DNA of 64,000 nucleotides from Chlorops oryzae. Its lineage: Eukaryota; Arthropoda; Insecta; Diptera; Chloropidae. Below the pieces are notes generated by a model, which ran no database searches, was not told where the DNA came from, and was given only the letters and a program-made list of their open reading frames with translations. Where the stretch lies: NCBI GenBank assembly GCA_020466095.1, contig CM035807.1, positions 86,124,851 through 86,188,850 on the forward strand, given 5' to 3'. How positions within the stretch are numbered: the first letter of the stretch is position 1; each line of letters begins with the position of its first letter. Positions 33,039-44,407 of this stretch are shown in pieces. The position numbers and the translations under genes were made by a program.

Positions 33039-33138
33039 NNNNNNNNNNNNNNNNNNNNNNNNNNNNNNNNNNNNNNNNNNNNNNNNNNNNNNNNNNNNNN
33101 NNNNNNNNNNNNNNNNNNNNNNNNNNNNNNNNNNNNNN
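33039..33138. other. assembly gap (100 N)
   Basis: Exactly 100 N, a conventional scaffold spacer of unknown true size. Sequence on the two sides may not be adjacent. Confidence 0.99.
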
Positions 33139-33345
33139 AAAGCTAAATATGGAAAAATAACATATTCTTAAGCTCGATGAGATATATATTTGGCTTTTAA
33201 AATTTAACAAGAGGCCGAAAAAATGCGGAATTGTCTTTAAGTTTTTAATTTTTTTTTACATGAAGTGCGTTAATTTTTGTTATTAAATGTATAATATGAA
33301 ATAATATTTTTTGTATATTTTATTTTACTTGATTTTGTAACGAAA

Positions 33346-34989
33346 TGATGGGAATGTTGATTTCGTGGGAGCTTTGTATACTACTCCAACGCAGCAATAC
33401 ACCACCCTTCCCCCTTCGAACTACTACCCACTAGAGGTGGAAAACAATCAATGTTAACATAATGGTAAAATTAATAAATAAATGGTAAAAATAAATTCCA
33501 TTAAATTAAATTCTAACAAGCTTAGTAGTTGATGAAAAACAATAGATTGTCGTAGAACACCATCAATAGGGTAAAACATTTAAAAACATCGTCGATGTAT
33601 CCCACAATCGTGCACTATTGATGGTTTCTGATAACTAACAATTTTTTTCCATCAACTAAGGTTGTTAGAATTAAATCAAACTTAATCTATTTTGCATTTT
33701 TAACTTTCTTTTCATTATTATTTATTTTAACTTAAAAACATCGATACTATCGATGTATCGATGTTAACATCGATTTTTTCCCACCTCTACTACCCACTCG
33801 GGAAAAATCTGTTCTGCCGTGCCTGACTGTGACTAGGAACGATCCTGGAGAGTTGTTGGAGTTTGTCAAGCCCTGTGATGGTGTTTATTCAATTTTGTCT
33901 AATCCTTTGGAGGGTCCATTACGTGCGATAATTCGGTTTGGATGTGCTAGTGATCGAACTGATCGTAAGGTTTTTATTTATTATCATTTTTCCGAATGTA
34001 ATGGGATCGATGATCCTGCTAAGGTCGTTAATATTACTTTTTTGTTTGAGTCGAACCTTTCTATGGCTTTTAAGTCGTTTGGGTTTGGTTTAACTGCTTT
34101 TACGCTTTGGAAGACTTATAGCAAGTTGAATTCAAAACTTCGTACCCTTGTCCACCAGGTTCCACATATTGATATACTTATGTTGGGCGAGTTGCGATTA
34201 TCCTTAATTCGTGAGTTTAATAATATTACTGCTTAACTATCTAGTATTTTGGCACTTGGAAATAAGGTTGCGAATTGGCTGATTGATAGTCAGATATTTA
34301 AGAATCCATTTGATGGAGTTCAGTATTGGATGCAGCCTTATTTCTTGTCGTTAGCTAAGGATGTAATTTTCTCCGGTGTGAGTCGTGACGCTGCTAGGTT
34401 GTTGACGGTGAATGTACCGGAGATATTTTACTTTTCCCAGGTGTATTTTGACCATATTTCAATTTGTGTTGCGAATCTCCGATCCCGCATCCGTGCTAAG
34501 GACCCAACGGTTTGTGTGGTAACGAATGAGAGAATTGTTTCGCCTTGTGGTGCGATTGTTTCTTCTACTAAATTGTTTTATCATCCATGTTTCATGCCAA
34601 ATTTGATGATTGGAGTTGATCATCGCCTTCGTTTTGTAAAGGTTACCTCTTCTAACATTCTTTCTTATCAGCCTCATCCGTATTTGGTACATCCTGATGG
34701 TACGAAGGAGATATATAATGGAGCTGCTTGTCGACTTTGTCATAGAGTGTATTATTTATTTCAGTTCTCATTACTATGTGCTATTAGATGCTTTGTTATG
34801 ATGGAATGTCTTACCAATCCTCAGCCTGGTGAGAGTGCCACTATTCGAAGTCCTCCTGCTGTTGCTCCATCCAGTCAGCTTAACATTTTAACTGGGATGT
34901 TAGTTACCGAGATGCCTTATGTTAAAGTTTTTAAACAGGGTAGTAATAATGGTAATCGATGTGTTCAGAAGTTTTTGTTCCGATCATAA
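33346..34989 (+). pseudogene. unrecognised ORF of possible viral origin, copy 1
   Basis: A single frame from about 33800 to the TAA at 34989 is broken by one in-frame TAA at 34234-34236. The protein-like reading continues upstream to about 33346 in another frame, so there is a frameshift near 33820, and a 358 bp MITE has inserted at 33432-33789. About 500 residues in all, with no ATG at the point where the clean frame begins. The composition differs from neighbours: many codons end in T, and there are several Cys and aromatic residues but no transposase, reverse transcriptase, gag or zinc-knuckle motif. A 413 bp part is duplicated at 45741-46157. An endogenous viral element (a capsid-like or accessory gene of an insect RNA virus) is my leading guess, but I do not recognise the family. 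Confidence 0.45.
33432..33789. mobile_element. small hAT-type MITE (358 bp)
   Basis: The ends TAGAGGTGGAAAA (33432) and TTTTCCCACCTCTA (33789) are inverted. CTACCCAC is duplicated exactly at 33424-33431 and 33790-33797, an 8-bp hAT signature. Inside there are ATCGATG words (ATCGATACTATCGATGTATC). It has no coding capacity and lies within the possibly viral ORF. Confidence 0.92.
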
Positions 34990-35013
34990 TAATATTATTT
35001 TTAAGCTTTCCCA

Positions 35014-36767
35014 ATGGGGGCGCCCTTGGGTGACCAAACTCGCAATTTAAAAAAAAAGAATCAAAACTGTATGGATTTGAACAAAAATAAAACGGACTGC
35101 ACACCATTAAAGGTGCAAAATCTGGCTAGCAATAGCCAAAAACAATCGATGACCACAGGGGAGGATGTTCCTTGTGCCATCGAATCTATGGATTATGAAA
35201 GTACTTCAGATAGGGCAACTGGTCCTTCCTCTGAGGTACTTGAGGAGATGGAGATAGCGCTCAGTCAGGTATCAGCTGATGGAGCGTCCATATCCTCAGA
35301 TCAGGAAAGACATCTTCTGAATCCTAGTCCAAAGAAATCGGAGGAGGCAAAGACGGGCAACAACCATGGAAAGGTCAAGCTTTCCGGTGCCGGTCGGAAG
35401 AGGCTTAAGGCTTTGATCTCCAAGGGCATACCGCTGGATACAGCAAGGTCCTTGGCGTTGAAACCTAATACGGCGACCGTCACTCCGAAAAGAGGTCGAT
35501 CCGACAGCTCGACTCCGACGCCTACCAAAAAACCCACAAAGCGGTTTGCTCCACAAGGCAACTCAGGTGGCAGACAAGGCAACGTGGTGCACAATCTACC
35601 ACCTGATGTGCCTAAAGGAGCTTCAGCCTCACTGGCGTGTAGGGGAGATCAAGCTGCAGGAGTGGAAAAAGGGGACGCATCGGGTACCCTAAATCCTGAA
35701 ACGGGCTTGTCGACGGTGGGGGAACCAAGCACATCTGGTGTGCTTCCGACCCCACAACCCACCTTCGCACAAGTTAGCCTGAAAAAGGCTGCGATTCTTC
35801 CTCCAAACTTCCCAGAGGGCATTTGGTCCACGGGACAACTGGCGGAGATACAAAGGAGCATCGTAGACAAGGTATTCGATGCTCGAAATGGCCCGGTGAA
35901 GCAGGCAGACGAAAGGCGAAAGAACACGAGCCGCCGAGTCAGCATGTGGACCACACACAAACAAGGGATGGTCGCGGCATGCGTTTGCTTGTTCGTATTA
36001 CATTTCGTTCTCTACGTCTTTTGTGTGTGCACTTGGCTTGCATTAAACCGTACATATGTCGAATGAGTTTGGAGTGATCGGCATATTTAGCTGATTGTCA
36101 ATGTATGGCACGGCGATTAAATAGAAGACAACGGCACTTATGCAATCGCCGAAAAAGCCGAAATGCAGAATAGACGGTGACCAAGGGACGCTTGCGGGGA
36201 GGTTAGATGAAAAAGAAACCTATGACGCTAGCAACTATCGATATTGCGAACGGAGCAATATTCGACTATAAAAGCGAAGTTCGATGGACAAAAAGGGACT
36301 TATCATCGATTGGCACTCCGAGTATTAAGAAGATCTCAACTTTGGCGCACCTACTTACGAGCCAGGACGACAAAATGTGGATCTCAGTGATAGCTAGAGA
36401 ATTAGGGCAGTAAAGAAAGCTAGAATAGAACGTTTGAAAGAGACTTTAATAAATAAACAATAAATGAACAATTATTACAACGAGTAAAGGAGTGTTTTAT
36501 TTGGAATAAAAACGGAATCCTTGTTGGCGCTTACAGAGGTCCTTTCTCCCCAGCAGACACACAACACTAGTAATAAACTGCCTAGACGAAGAAACTGTGG
36601 CCTGGCTCAAAGAGGCAGTACCAACCTTAAAGCCCTGGGAAGGAGCCGAACTGAAGATAGTGGACGAGGCAGAAGTGCCAAAGGCCAGGATCTTCGTCGG
36701 CTACTTCCCGGGCTCAAGCGCATGGGCAAATGATCGCATTCTGGGTCAGATTGAGGCAGAAATGTAG
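35014..36767 (+). pseudogene. LOA/Bilbo-like non-LTR ORF1, interrupted
   Basis: ORF1 encodes the RNA-binding protein of a non-LTR retrotransposon. Part 1 (35014 to about 35950) has KLSGAGRKRLKALISKGIPL, the lead block of LOA/Bilbo-type ORF1, a Pro/Ser/Thr-rich middle, and AILPPNFPEGIWSTGQL. Part 2 (about 36576-36767) resumes with LDEETVAWLKEAVP and KARIFVGYFPGSS. About 600 bp between them (roughly 35950-36570) does not fit the family and looks like a later insertion. It has LTR-like features (AATAAACAATAAATG, TTTTATTTGG) but no clear ends. A stop follows part 2 at 36765, and ORF2 is not present downstream. The ATG at 35071 is an alternative start. Confidence 0.7.
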
Positions 36768-36909
36768 TCGCCTTGCTGTGGTCTGATTTAGAACAGCTTC
36801 ACCAAGAAAGAAAAAAAATAACGCAAAAGAAATATGAAGACTTGCAATACATAAAAGCTTCTTTACCCAAAGACTATCATTCATTTTATGATAACTTGCT
36901 TCACGATTG
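36768..36909 (+). pseudogene. short C-terminal ORF remnant
   Basis: Reads ALLWSDLEQLHQERKKITQKKYEDLQ and ends with FYDNLLHD and a stop at about 36907. It looks like the tail of a transposase, perhaps connected with the pogo-like gene downstream, but it is too short to assign. Confidence 0.25.
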
Positions 36910-37389
36910 ACTTTTTTTAATAAAAGCCACAAAAAATCAGGATAAATATTAAGCTTGCGATAAAGGCTTAAACGTTTTTTATTAACTTATTAATATTCTT
37001 TTTAATAGCAATGAAGTAAGACTGTATTTAATGACTATACTCTATATCAAATAAAATTGCTTTTAGTTTTGAAACACAACTAAATTTTTAATTTATTCAT
37101 CGCAACACGCTAGAAACTCTAAAAAAACCTTTTAGGAAAATGTGCTAACTCCCAATGCACATCAGAAAAACGAAACAGAAAATGTGCTAAATCCAAAAAA
37201 CCTTTCCAAATGGGTAGAAACGGGTTTTTTTTAAATATGTTTCTTTCTGACATTGAAAACATTACGACTTAATATAAAACTGCGTTTAAAATTTCTAAAA
37301 ATAATGGCAGTTGCGAAAATAAAACAGTTTTTTGTCTCTCCTGAACAATTTCAAAAAATGGAGTTGACCCATTTTCACTCTAAGCCGAC
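36910..37389. other. non-coding AT-rich stretch
   Basis: No recognisable feature except CACCCATTT/AAAATGTGCTAA phrases repeated near 37140 and 37185. Confidence 0.35.
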
Positions 37390-38941
37390 GATATGTTGAA
37401 TGGAGCTTCACCGGGCTGCGTTGGCGCAGCAAACCCATCGGGTTGGTCCAATGAAATTCTCTTCATAAAATATTTGCAACATTTCATTGCCTTCGTCAAG
37501 CCTAGCCCAGAAGAAAAGGTTCTACTAATTATTGACAATCATTAGTCCCATATTTCCGTGGATGCTATTGATTTGGCAAAGCAATGTGGCATTGTGTTAC
37601 TAACTCTTCCTCCGCACACTTCGCATTAAATGCAACCGTTGGACAGAACCGTGTTCGGTCCGGTTAAAAACGTTTTTCAACCAAGCTGCAAATGAATGGA
37701 TGCTTATGAACCCGGGTAAGCCCATGTCAATCTACGATATAGCTTCCATAATAGGCAAAGCATATCCAAAGGCATTTACTACATGGGCTGAAAAGTCTTT
37801 GGCCTGACCTAGAGATGGCGCCACAAATCCAAAATCCCTATGCTCATTACAGAGTACCGACTTTAACTTAGATCCTGTCAAAATTTCATGACATTTGGTT
37901 GACTTGTTTTCAAGTTATAGCTCTCGAAGTGACGCTACCTCAGTGAATTTTGTAAGCAATGGAAAAAAGTGAATTTCGTGTTTCGATAAAACATTGTTTT
38001 TTGATGCGAAAAAACACAGTGGAAACAAAGGCATGGCTTAATAATTGTTATAATACATCTGCCCCACCGAATTCAACTATCAAATACTGGTTTGCTGAAT
38101 TTCGTCGTGACCGTACAAGCACTACTGATGCTCCGCGCTCAGGAAGGCCAAATGAGGCAGTTAATCCGGAAAATATCCAAAAAATTCACTGATTTGGTAT
38201 TGAATGATCGCAAAATGAAGTTGAATGAGATAGCTAACATCATAGGCATCTCAAAGGAACGCGTTGGACACATCATTCATGAATATTTACACATGCGAAA
38301 GCTGTGCGCGCGATGGGTGCCGCGTTTTCTTAGAATCGACCAAAAAGCAAAATGAATTCGACTTTCTGAGCAGAATTTGGCATTGTTACGCCGCAATAAG
38401 AAGGAGTTTTTGCGTCGATTTGTGACTATGGATGAGACATGGATTCATAACTATACTCCGGAGTCCAGTCGACAGTCGGCGGAGTGGTTGTTTCCTGGTG
38501 AAAGCCGTACGAAGCGCCCAAAAACACGGCAATCGGCTGGGAAGGTTCTTCAAAATATTATAAGAATTGAATGAAAGCATATTTTCCGAAGACGAGTTTT
38601 ATGGAAGTTACGTCACAGATAGACCATGTCCTCGTGAGTTAATTCCGCCAGTTGGTGATTCACAGAATTTTCCTGAAGAACAAGAGGTATCTCAATCAAT
38701 TATAACTGATGTTGCTTTGCCAAGTACAAGTTTTGTTTAACCAGATTTGATAAGACCATTCCCAAAAGAAATGGGAAAAACTATGGATGAAGCTGTGCTG
38801 CCTCCAACCAACTCCGATTTGCTACAATTATCCGAGCTGCCAACAAAGCTAAATTCGATGAATCACGCGTTGAAAAAGTCTAAAATTGATTTTGGATTAC
38901 CGCAATCAAAGTACTTCGAGTCAAGCCTCTTTAAAATGTGA
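37390..38941 (+). pseudogene. pogo/jerky-like DDE_1 transposase, split by a mariner
   Basis: Part 1 (37390-37780) reads MLNGASPGCVGAANPSGW, LLIIDNH followed by a TAG, then ISVDAIDLAKQCGIVLLTLP with PPHTSH and MQPLDRTVFGPVKN. These are the D-N-H and P-P-H-T-S-H-x-x-Q-P-L-D blocks of the CENP-B/pogo DDE_1 superfamily. At least three in-frame stops or indels are present. Part 2 (about 38570-38941) continues with SEDEFYGSYVTDRPCP and the Pro/Ser tail, with one stop at about 38740. Part 1 stops at KAYPKAFT, exactly where a mariner has inserted in a TA. Inactive. Confidence 0.8.
37782..38556 (+). pseudogene. irritans-type mariner, 3'-deleted
   Basis: The left terminus CATGGGCTGAAAAGTCTTTG (37782) follows a TA. 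The transposase starts at the ATG at about 37959 (MEKSEFRVSIKHCFLMRKNT) and shifts frame near 38188. It continues with LNDRKMKLNEIANIIGISKE and HIIHEYLHMRKLCARWVPR, has a TGA at 38353, and shows the first Asp in FVTMDETWIHNYTPESSRQS. It breaks off after SAGKVL (about 38550), so the second and third catalytic Asp residues and the right terminus are missing. The sequence is of the irritans (Himar-like) subgroup. Confidence 0.85.
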
Positions 38942-39460
38942 CCATTGCGAAAAAAAAAACAACTCCTAGTCTTAACCCTTAATTAATTTATTTGAAATTC
39001 CCTATCTAGCTTTGCGAAATTATTTCAATCCTTACACTCATCGCTGTGGCAGTTCGCTTTGATGGCCTTCACCGAGAGATGCAGCTGTAAGTCCGTTTCG
39101 CCGTGATTATGTACGTAAGTCATAGTTTCCATGATTTTTTAAAACTTCTAGAGCACCCTTATATGAGATTTAAAAAAAAACCTTTGGTTTACTGATGTTC
39201 CTAAAAATTTTAATTCGTTTTAAATCATTTGTAATTAATGTATCCAATCACCAACAAACAGTTTCGAACCACTTGAAAAATGCACGGAAAGTAGTTTCAG
39301 TAACAACACCTCAGAACCAAGTTCACATATTAAAAAAAAAAAAAGGACAGCTCCAAAACAGAACACATATACTGACACCATTGCAAATGCTTTGCTTCAA
39401 AATTCAAAACAGTGAACGAATCTGGCAACTCAAAACACACCAAAACACCGCAGATAGAAG
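38942..39460. other. unassigned, possible tail of the pogo-like element
   Basis: A chance-length frame at 39195-39521 contains Lys-rich and Asn-rich text but no motif. A Lys run (AAAAAAAAAAAAGGACAG at 39331) follows TCACATATT. I see nothing that can be named. Confidence 0.3.
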
Positions 39461-39740
39461 TCGCGATCTAGTCGCATTCCTTAATTCGATCGAAGTCGAC
39501 GCCGCGCATAAGTTCGATTAAAATAAGATACATATATTGGTCATGAGCTCTTTGCGCAAAGCAAGATGAAGTCGCATATTAAATCGAGTACCTTCGTTGA
39601 AGATAAAATACATACGTAATTTATGATCTTTTGTGGTGATGTGCCATCCACTCCCAAAAAAACGGTCCTAAATAAATTTGAATCGCATATTAAATCGAAC
39701 AAGGCCAACCGTCGCGAGTAAGTTCATTTAAGACAAAACT
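39461..39740. repeat. diverged satellite monomers, left outlier
   Basis: GAAGTCGCGATCTAGTCGCAT, then GACGCCGCGCATAAGTTCGA and TTAAATCGA..AAGGCCAACCGTCGCG are the same phrases as the array at 42855-44403. About one and a half monomers. Confidence 0.75.
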
Positions 39741-40175
39741 CCATATAAAAAAGAGGTGCGATAAAATCCCGATAATTAGACTTCTGTAGTGCGATTCTGT
39801 AACTTTTTAACGATCCGATTTTCGGTTCGCTAATTAGCGATTTCATCGCTTGCAGTAACGAATGAGCGATTCCGTAACTTTGAGTTAACGACATTGATTT
39901 GCCCTCGATAAATATTTGAAAAAGTGGCAAGGCAGCAATATGACATTTCAATCATATGGTAAATTTGAAAGAAGTTTATTTTAAATACAATAAAACCAAA
40001 AGTTTACTAAAAGTCGAGAGTTAAGAAGTAACTTAAATAAATAAATAAACAAAATATGAATAAATAAAAGTTTACTTTGGTGGTAAGTTTGTCAATAATT
40101 TAATTGTAACTTCTTGTAGTTCAAGATATGCAAGAAGAACGAAAGCAGAGGAGCTCGCGAGCAACCGCTTGGCAA

Positions 40176-41170
40176 CTACACTCAAAAAATAAAGTAATAT
40201 CAAACAGTAATTTTTGAAATATCAATTTTCATATCAGTCGGAAAAATATCAAATTTATAAGAAAAATGTCAATGCAACAGTTTTCACGTTGCATTCATAT
40301 GAATTTTTATTATATGTATTTACATTGCAATATTAATGTTCAATATCAATCGGCAGCTTCGTGGCTATAGTAATCATGCTTGTGAGTAATCAGCATGGAA
40401 GTGTTGCCATGTGAAGTCATTTGAAAACGTTTAACGAAATTATACAAACGTAGTTTTTGTTTGTGTTCATGTTTTATATATACCTAGTACATTTATTTTG
40501 CTTGCGGAATCTTATTTTAAATATTTTTTAGAATCTAAATATTTTATGTATCGCTAACACAACAAATAAAAGACAATTATAAGAAATATACATAAATGCC
40601 GATTGATAAAATGCAAACCTGGCAGCCCTACGTTTCATTCGCATCTGCATGACTGTTCTGTTATTTCACTCAGTTTGGGAGAGCCCTCAATCAATGTCAA
40701 GATCAATGTTTGCTAAATTAGTGAAGTGGAAAAATTCAAAAATTTTATACAATTAAAACAAAAAAAAAAAAAAAAAACAAAATGAATTACGAAGTTAATG
40801 GCGATCAGATCACATTTGCCTTGACGGATAACATTGCGGAAGCGCTTGGTGTGCAACTTATTCAACCGGCAGCAGCACTCTTGCCAGCCGTCGAGCCAAT
40901 AGCAGAACCAGCAAACGCTGAAAAAAAACTAAAAATGTTGTTGAAGGAATTGCAATTGGAAAATTGTTTTGATGCTCTCTCAGGTAAGTTTAGTGATAGA
41001 ATATAAATAATGCATAATATAATAATGAAATAATTTCCTTTGAGAAACACTTCATTGCAAATAATTTTGCAATGTAACATTATTTCATATCAAGCTATTG
41101 TGAAATAATATCATATTGATATGAAATCATAAACACCATGGTTGACTTCTTTCACTCAAATAGTGGATTG
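40176..41170. repeat. MITE-like region rich in ATATCA words
   Basis: CTACACTCAAAAAATAAAG at 40174 has the same terminus type (CACTCAAAAAA after TA) as the MITE at 16248-17784. It is followed by repeated ATATCAA words (40200-40350), and ATATCA/TGATAT words recur near 41085-41130. I could not find a clean matching right end, so the extent is uncertain and the small ORF at 40782 may be inside it. Confidence 0.4.
40782..40983 (+). CDS. hypothetical first coding exon
   Basis: ATG at 40782 after a run of 20 A, open for 67 codons to CTCTCAG followed by GTAAGT, a perfect splice donor at 40984. The reading NYEVNGDQITFALTDNIAEA leads to an Ala/Pro-rich stretch and ends with LKMLLKELQLENCFDAL, a helix like the start of a SAM domain. 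The A-run before the ATG and good codon use suggest a real exon of a small gene or TE protein. The next exon could be the SANT-like piece at about 41200. No function claimed. Confidence 0.4.
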
Positions 41171-41194
41171 GCGGAGGGGAAATTCCAAACCATA

Positions 41195-41510
41195 AATGGA
41201 AAGGCGGCATGAAAAAAGAAGTGGGAAGAGCTGGCCAATTTGTTGAATGCTTTAAATGGAGCGCACAAAAGCGCAGAGCATTGGCAAGTGGTAAGTGATG
41301 CAATTATGAATATGAAACAAACACTTATATTTCGTTTTTCTGTAGGTTTGGCGCGACTTAAAGAGTCGTACTTCCATCAAAGTTCGGGAGCGGAGAAAAG
41401 AGCTGCAAAAGACGGGAAACAGGAAACTAATCCAGGCTGAGCTGACCGAACTAGAGGCAAAAATAATTGGCTTATTGGGGAGCGACTATGTGGAAGGTAG
41501 TGCTGAGTTT
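41195..41510 (+). pseudogene. Myb/SANT-like (trihelix) fragment
   Basis: Reads KKWEELANLLNALNGAHKSA, then EHWQV. A 55 bp intron (GTAAGTGATG...TTCTGTAG, about 41291-41345) fits the phase. It then continues VWRDLKSRTSIKVRERRKEL and AELTELEAKIIGLLGSD before a further GTAGTG. K-W-x-x-L-x-x-x-L-N and W-x-x-x-W-R-D-L-K are the Myb_DNA-bind_5 pattern of insect TE-linked and host regulators. A TGA immediately before it (near 41211) needs an indel to connect upstream, so I call it broken. Confidence 0.55.
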
Positions 41511-41754
41511 CCAGACAGCCCTCAATTAGCAAACCTATATCCAGCGATTTTGTTTTTGAAATAACGAATACAATTTTTTTTTTTTCCAGACAAATCGATG
41601 GCCTATGGCACTTTTTTCCAAATTACTGGATGTTTCAGCAAATAATGCTATAGTTATCTTTACCGAAATAAACCAAAATTATGAAAAAGCAAAACAGAAA
41701 AAAAACCAGGGTCAAAGATGGCCCTAATTTGAAATTTGATACAAAAAATTTGAG

Positions 41755-42060
41755 GGAGGAATGAGAGTTAAACCATCAATTAATCCAACAACGCCCCGAG
41801 AATCCAAACAAGTGGGAGGTGTTACCCAATTCGGCTTACTCACCAGACTTGGCACCATCCGATTATCGGTAGTTTGCATCACTTGGTTAGCAGCATTTAA
41901 CTCCCTACGATTATGCCGGAAAATGGCTTGATAATTGGTTCGCTTCCAGAAATTCAAAACCTTTACTGGAAAGAGATCCACAAAATGCGAGAAAGATGGA
42001 ACAAATGCTTTGATTCAGATGGTGCATATTTTTAATGATATCCGATTTGGTCATTTCATA
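41755..42060 (+). pseudogene. mariner transposase C-terminal fragment
   Basis: Contains AYSPDLAPSDYR, the block of the third mariner Asp. It then has AGKWLDNWFASRN and IHKMRERWNKCFDSDGAYF with a stop at about 42034. There is at least one stop and one frameshift. It is a different family from the copies at 30186 and 51064. Only the last ~100 residues survive. Confidence 0.75.
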
Positions 42061-42116
42061 ATAAAAGCTTATATTATAAAGAACGGATAGCGTTTTTGCA
42101 CACCTGATAAACAGAT

Positions 42117-42854
42117 TAAGGGAACTGTCCGTTTTTCGCCGTAGCCGTAGCCGCTATGGGGGCGAGCCCTTAATCGAACCGATTTAACGAAACCCTTTGA
42201 TCTCTCAAGTTCAACAGTTCGACCTCCAGCGACGACGCACAGTCAATGATCGCAACCGCTAAAACGCGCCTCGCCGTTACGCATTAAATCGCAAACGAGC
42301 AGTCTTCGATCAGCTTGATTAAAACGCGCTTCGCCGCTCCGCAAATAATTAAAACCGAAAACAATTAGGCTTCTGCAATCGGTTCGATAAAAACGCGCTT
42401 CACCGCTCCGCCAACAATTTCAATCGAAACCCAAAAACAAAAAAACCGAACCCAAGTTATCTCTTTGAAATTATAAAAATTTAAGGTAACAAAAAAATCC
42501 CGAAAAGGAAACAAAAAAAAAAAAAAGGAAAAAAAGTATTTAAAGAATTTTGAGCTAATTTTTTCGCCAAGAAGGCATTCCCCTTTTGTTCGTGTCACCG
42601 GTGAATTCACCGTCGTGTTTAAAATTAAGTGGGCCAAGAAGGCCATTCTCAGTTTAAAACCAAAAAAAAAAAATAAATTCTTAAGTTCTCTCTTCGCGTC
42701 GCGCAATCGCCAGCAAATTATCCCTCCACGACCAACGGAACAGCAGAATCAACATGCAATCATCGACGACTCCGTTCCATCTGCAGCAAACCACAGGTAC
42801 GTCTCCTCATTGTTGTCCCTCACACTAACAGACACTTTAGAGGGCACGCTTTGA
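42117..42854 (+). repeat. LTR-element leader-like sequence
   Basis: GC-richer than its surroundings, with repeated AAAACGCGCTTCGCCGCTCCGC phrases (about 42270, 42320, 42400). It ends with TCCATCTGCAGCAAACCACA followed by GTACGT (a splice-donor-like site at about 42799). The same ending, TCCATCTGCAGAAAACCAAG then GTACGT, is at 48180-48205. I read it as the 5' leader of an LTR retroelement family, without coding sequence. Confidence 0.45.
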
Positions 42855-44403
42855 AGTCGCGATTAAGTCGCATTTTTTAATTCGATCGAAGTCGACGCCG
42901 CGCATAGGTTCGATTAAAATAAGATAAGATACATATATCGGTCATGAGCTTTTTGCGCAAAGCATGATCGAGTCGCATATTAAATCAAGAAACTTCGTTT
43001 AAGATAAAATACATTAAAAAAAACGTTCCTACATAAATTTTATAAAATTTTCATTGTAAACTTAACCTGTCGCGATCAAGTCGCGTATTCAATCGATCAA
43101 GCTCAACCGTCGCGAAAAAGTTCGTTTAAGATAAAAAGGTAAATAATTCATAAGCTTTTGGGGTGATCAAAGCGTGCCATCCACTCTCAGAAAAATTAAA
43201 ACGGTTCAAAATAAATTAGAGAAAATTTTAATTGTGAAGTTACCATGGCGCGATCATGTCGCATATTCCATCGATCAAAGTCAACCGTCGCGAGAAAGGT
43301 TGTTTAAGATAAAATAGGTAAATAATTCATGAGCTTTTGGGGTGAAAATATAATAGGGTCCTTAATAATTTTGATAAAATTTTAATGTTTAACTTGACAT
43401 GGAGCGATCAAGTCGCACATTAAATCGATCAAAGTCAACCGTCGCGAGAAAGTTCGTTTAAGATAAAATAGGTAAATAATTCATGAACTTTTGGGGTGAT
43501 CAAAGCTTGCCACCCACTCCCAGAAAAGTGAAATCGTTCCAAAATAAATTAGATAAAATTTTAATTGTAAACTAAACATGGCGCGATCAAGGCGCGTATT
43601 CGAGCGATCAAAGTCAACCGTCGTGAGTAAGTTCGTTAAAGATAAAATAGGTTTAAAAAAATTCATGAGCTTTTAGGTTGATCAAAGCGTGCCACTCAAC
43701 CCCAAAAATATTAATAGTGTCCTTAATAAATTTAAAAAAAATTTAATTTTGAACTCAGCATGGCGCCATGAAGTCGCGTATTAAATCGATCAAGCTCAAC
43801 CGTCGCGAAAAAGTTCGTTTAAGATAAAATAGGTAAATAATTCAAGAGCTTTTGGGGTGATCAAAGCGTGCCATCCACTCTCAGAAAAATTAAAACGGTT
43901 CAAAATAAATTGGAGAAAATTTTAATTGTGAAGTTACCATGGCGCGATCATGTCGCATATTCCATCGATTAAAGTCAACCGTCGCGAGAAAGGTTGTTTA
44001 AGATAAAATAGGTAAATAATTCATGAGCTTTTGGGGTGAAAATATAATAGGGTCCTTAATAGTTTTGATAAAATTTTAATGTTTAACTTGACATGGAGCG
44101 ATCAAGTCGCACATTAAATCGATCAAAGTCAACCGTCGCGAGAAAGTTCGTTTAAGATAAAATAGGTAAATAATTCATGAACTTTTGGGGTGATCAAAGC
44201 TTGCCACCCACTCCCAGAAAAGTGAAATCGTTCCAAAATAAATTAGATAAAATTTTAATTGTAAACTAAACATGGCGCGATCAAGGCGCGTATTCGAGCG
44301 ATCAAAGTCAACCGTCGTGAGTAAGTTCGTTTAAGATAAAATAGGTGAAAAAAATTCATGAGCTTTTAGGTTGATCAAAGCGTGCCACTCAATCCCAAAA
44401 ATA
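42855..44403. repeat. satellite array with ~693-bp higher-order repeat
   Basis: The monomer carries the phrases CGATCAAGTCGCATATTAAA, TCGATCAAAGTCAACCGTCG, GTTCGTTTAAGATAAAATAG and GAGCTTTTGGGGTGATCAAA. The phrase GTTCGTTTAAG (or a close variant) begins at about 43120, 43299, 43452, 43631, 43813, 43992, 44146 and 44324. The spacings are 179, 153, 179, 182, 179, 154 and 178, so four unequal monomers make a unit of about 693 bp present twice. Copies of the four-mer are much more alike than neighbouring monomers. The array is cut off on the right by the TTAA of a piggyBac fragment. Confidence 0.9.
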
Positions 44404-44407
44404 TTAA

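Noticed and set aside
35296..35964. Minus-strand ORFs opposite the non-LTR ORF1
   Set aside because: Shadows of the GC-richer ORF1 coding strand; no motifs.
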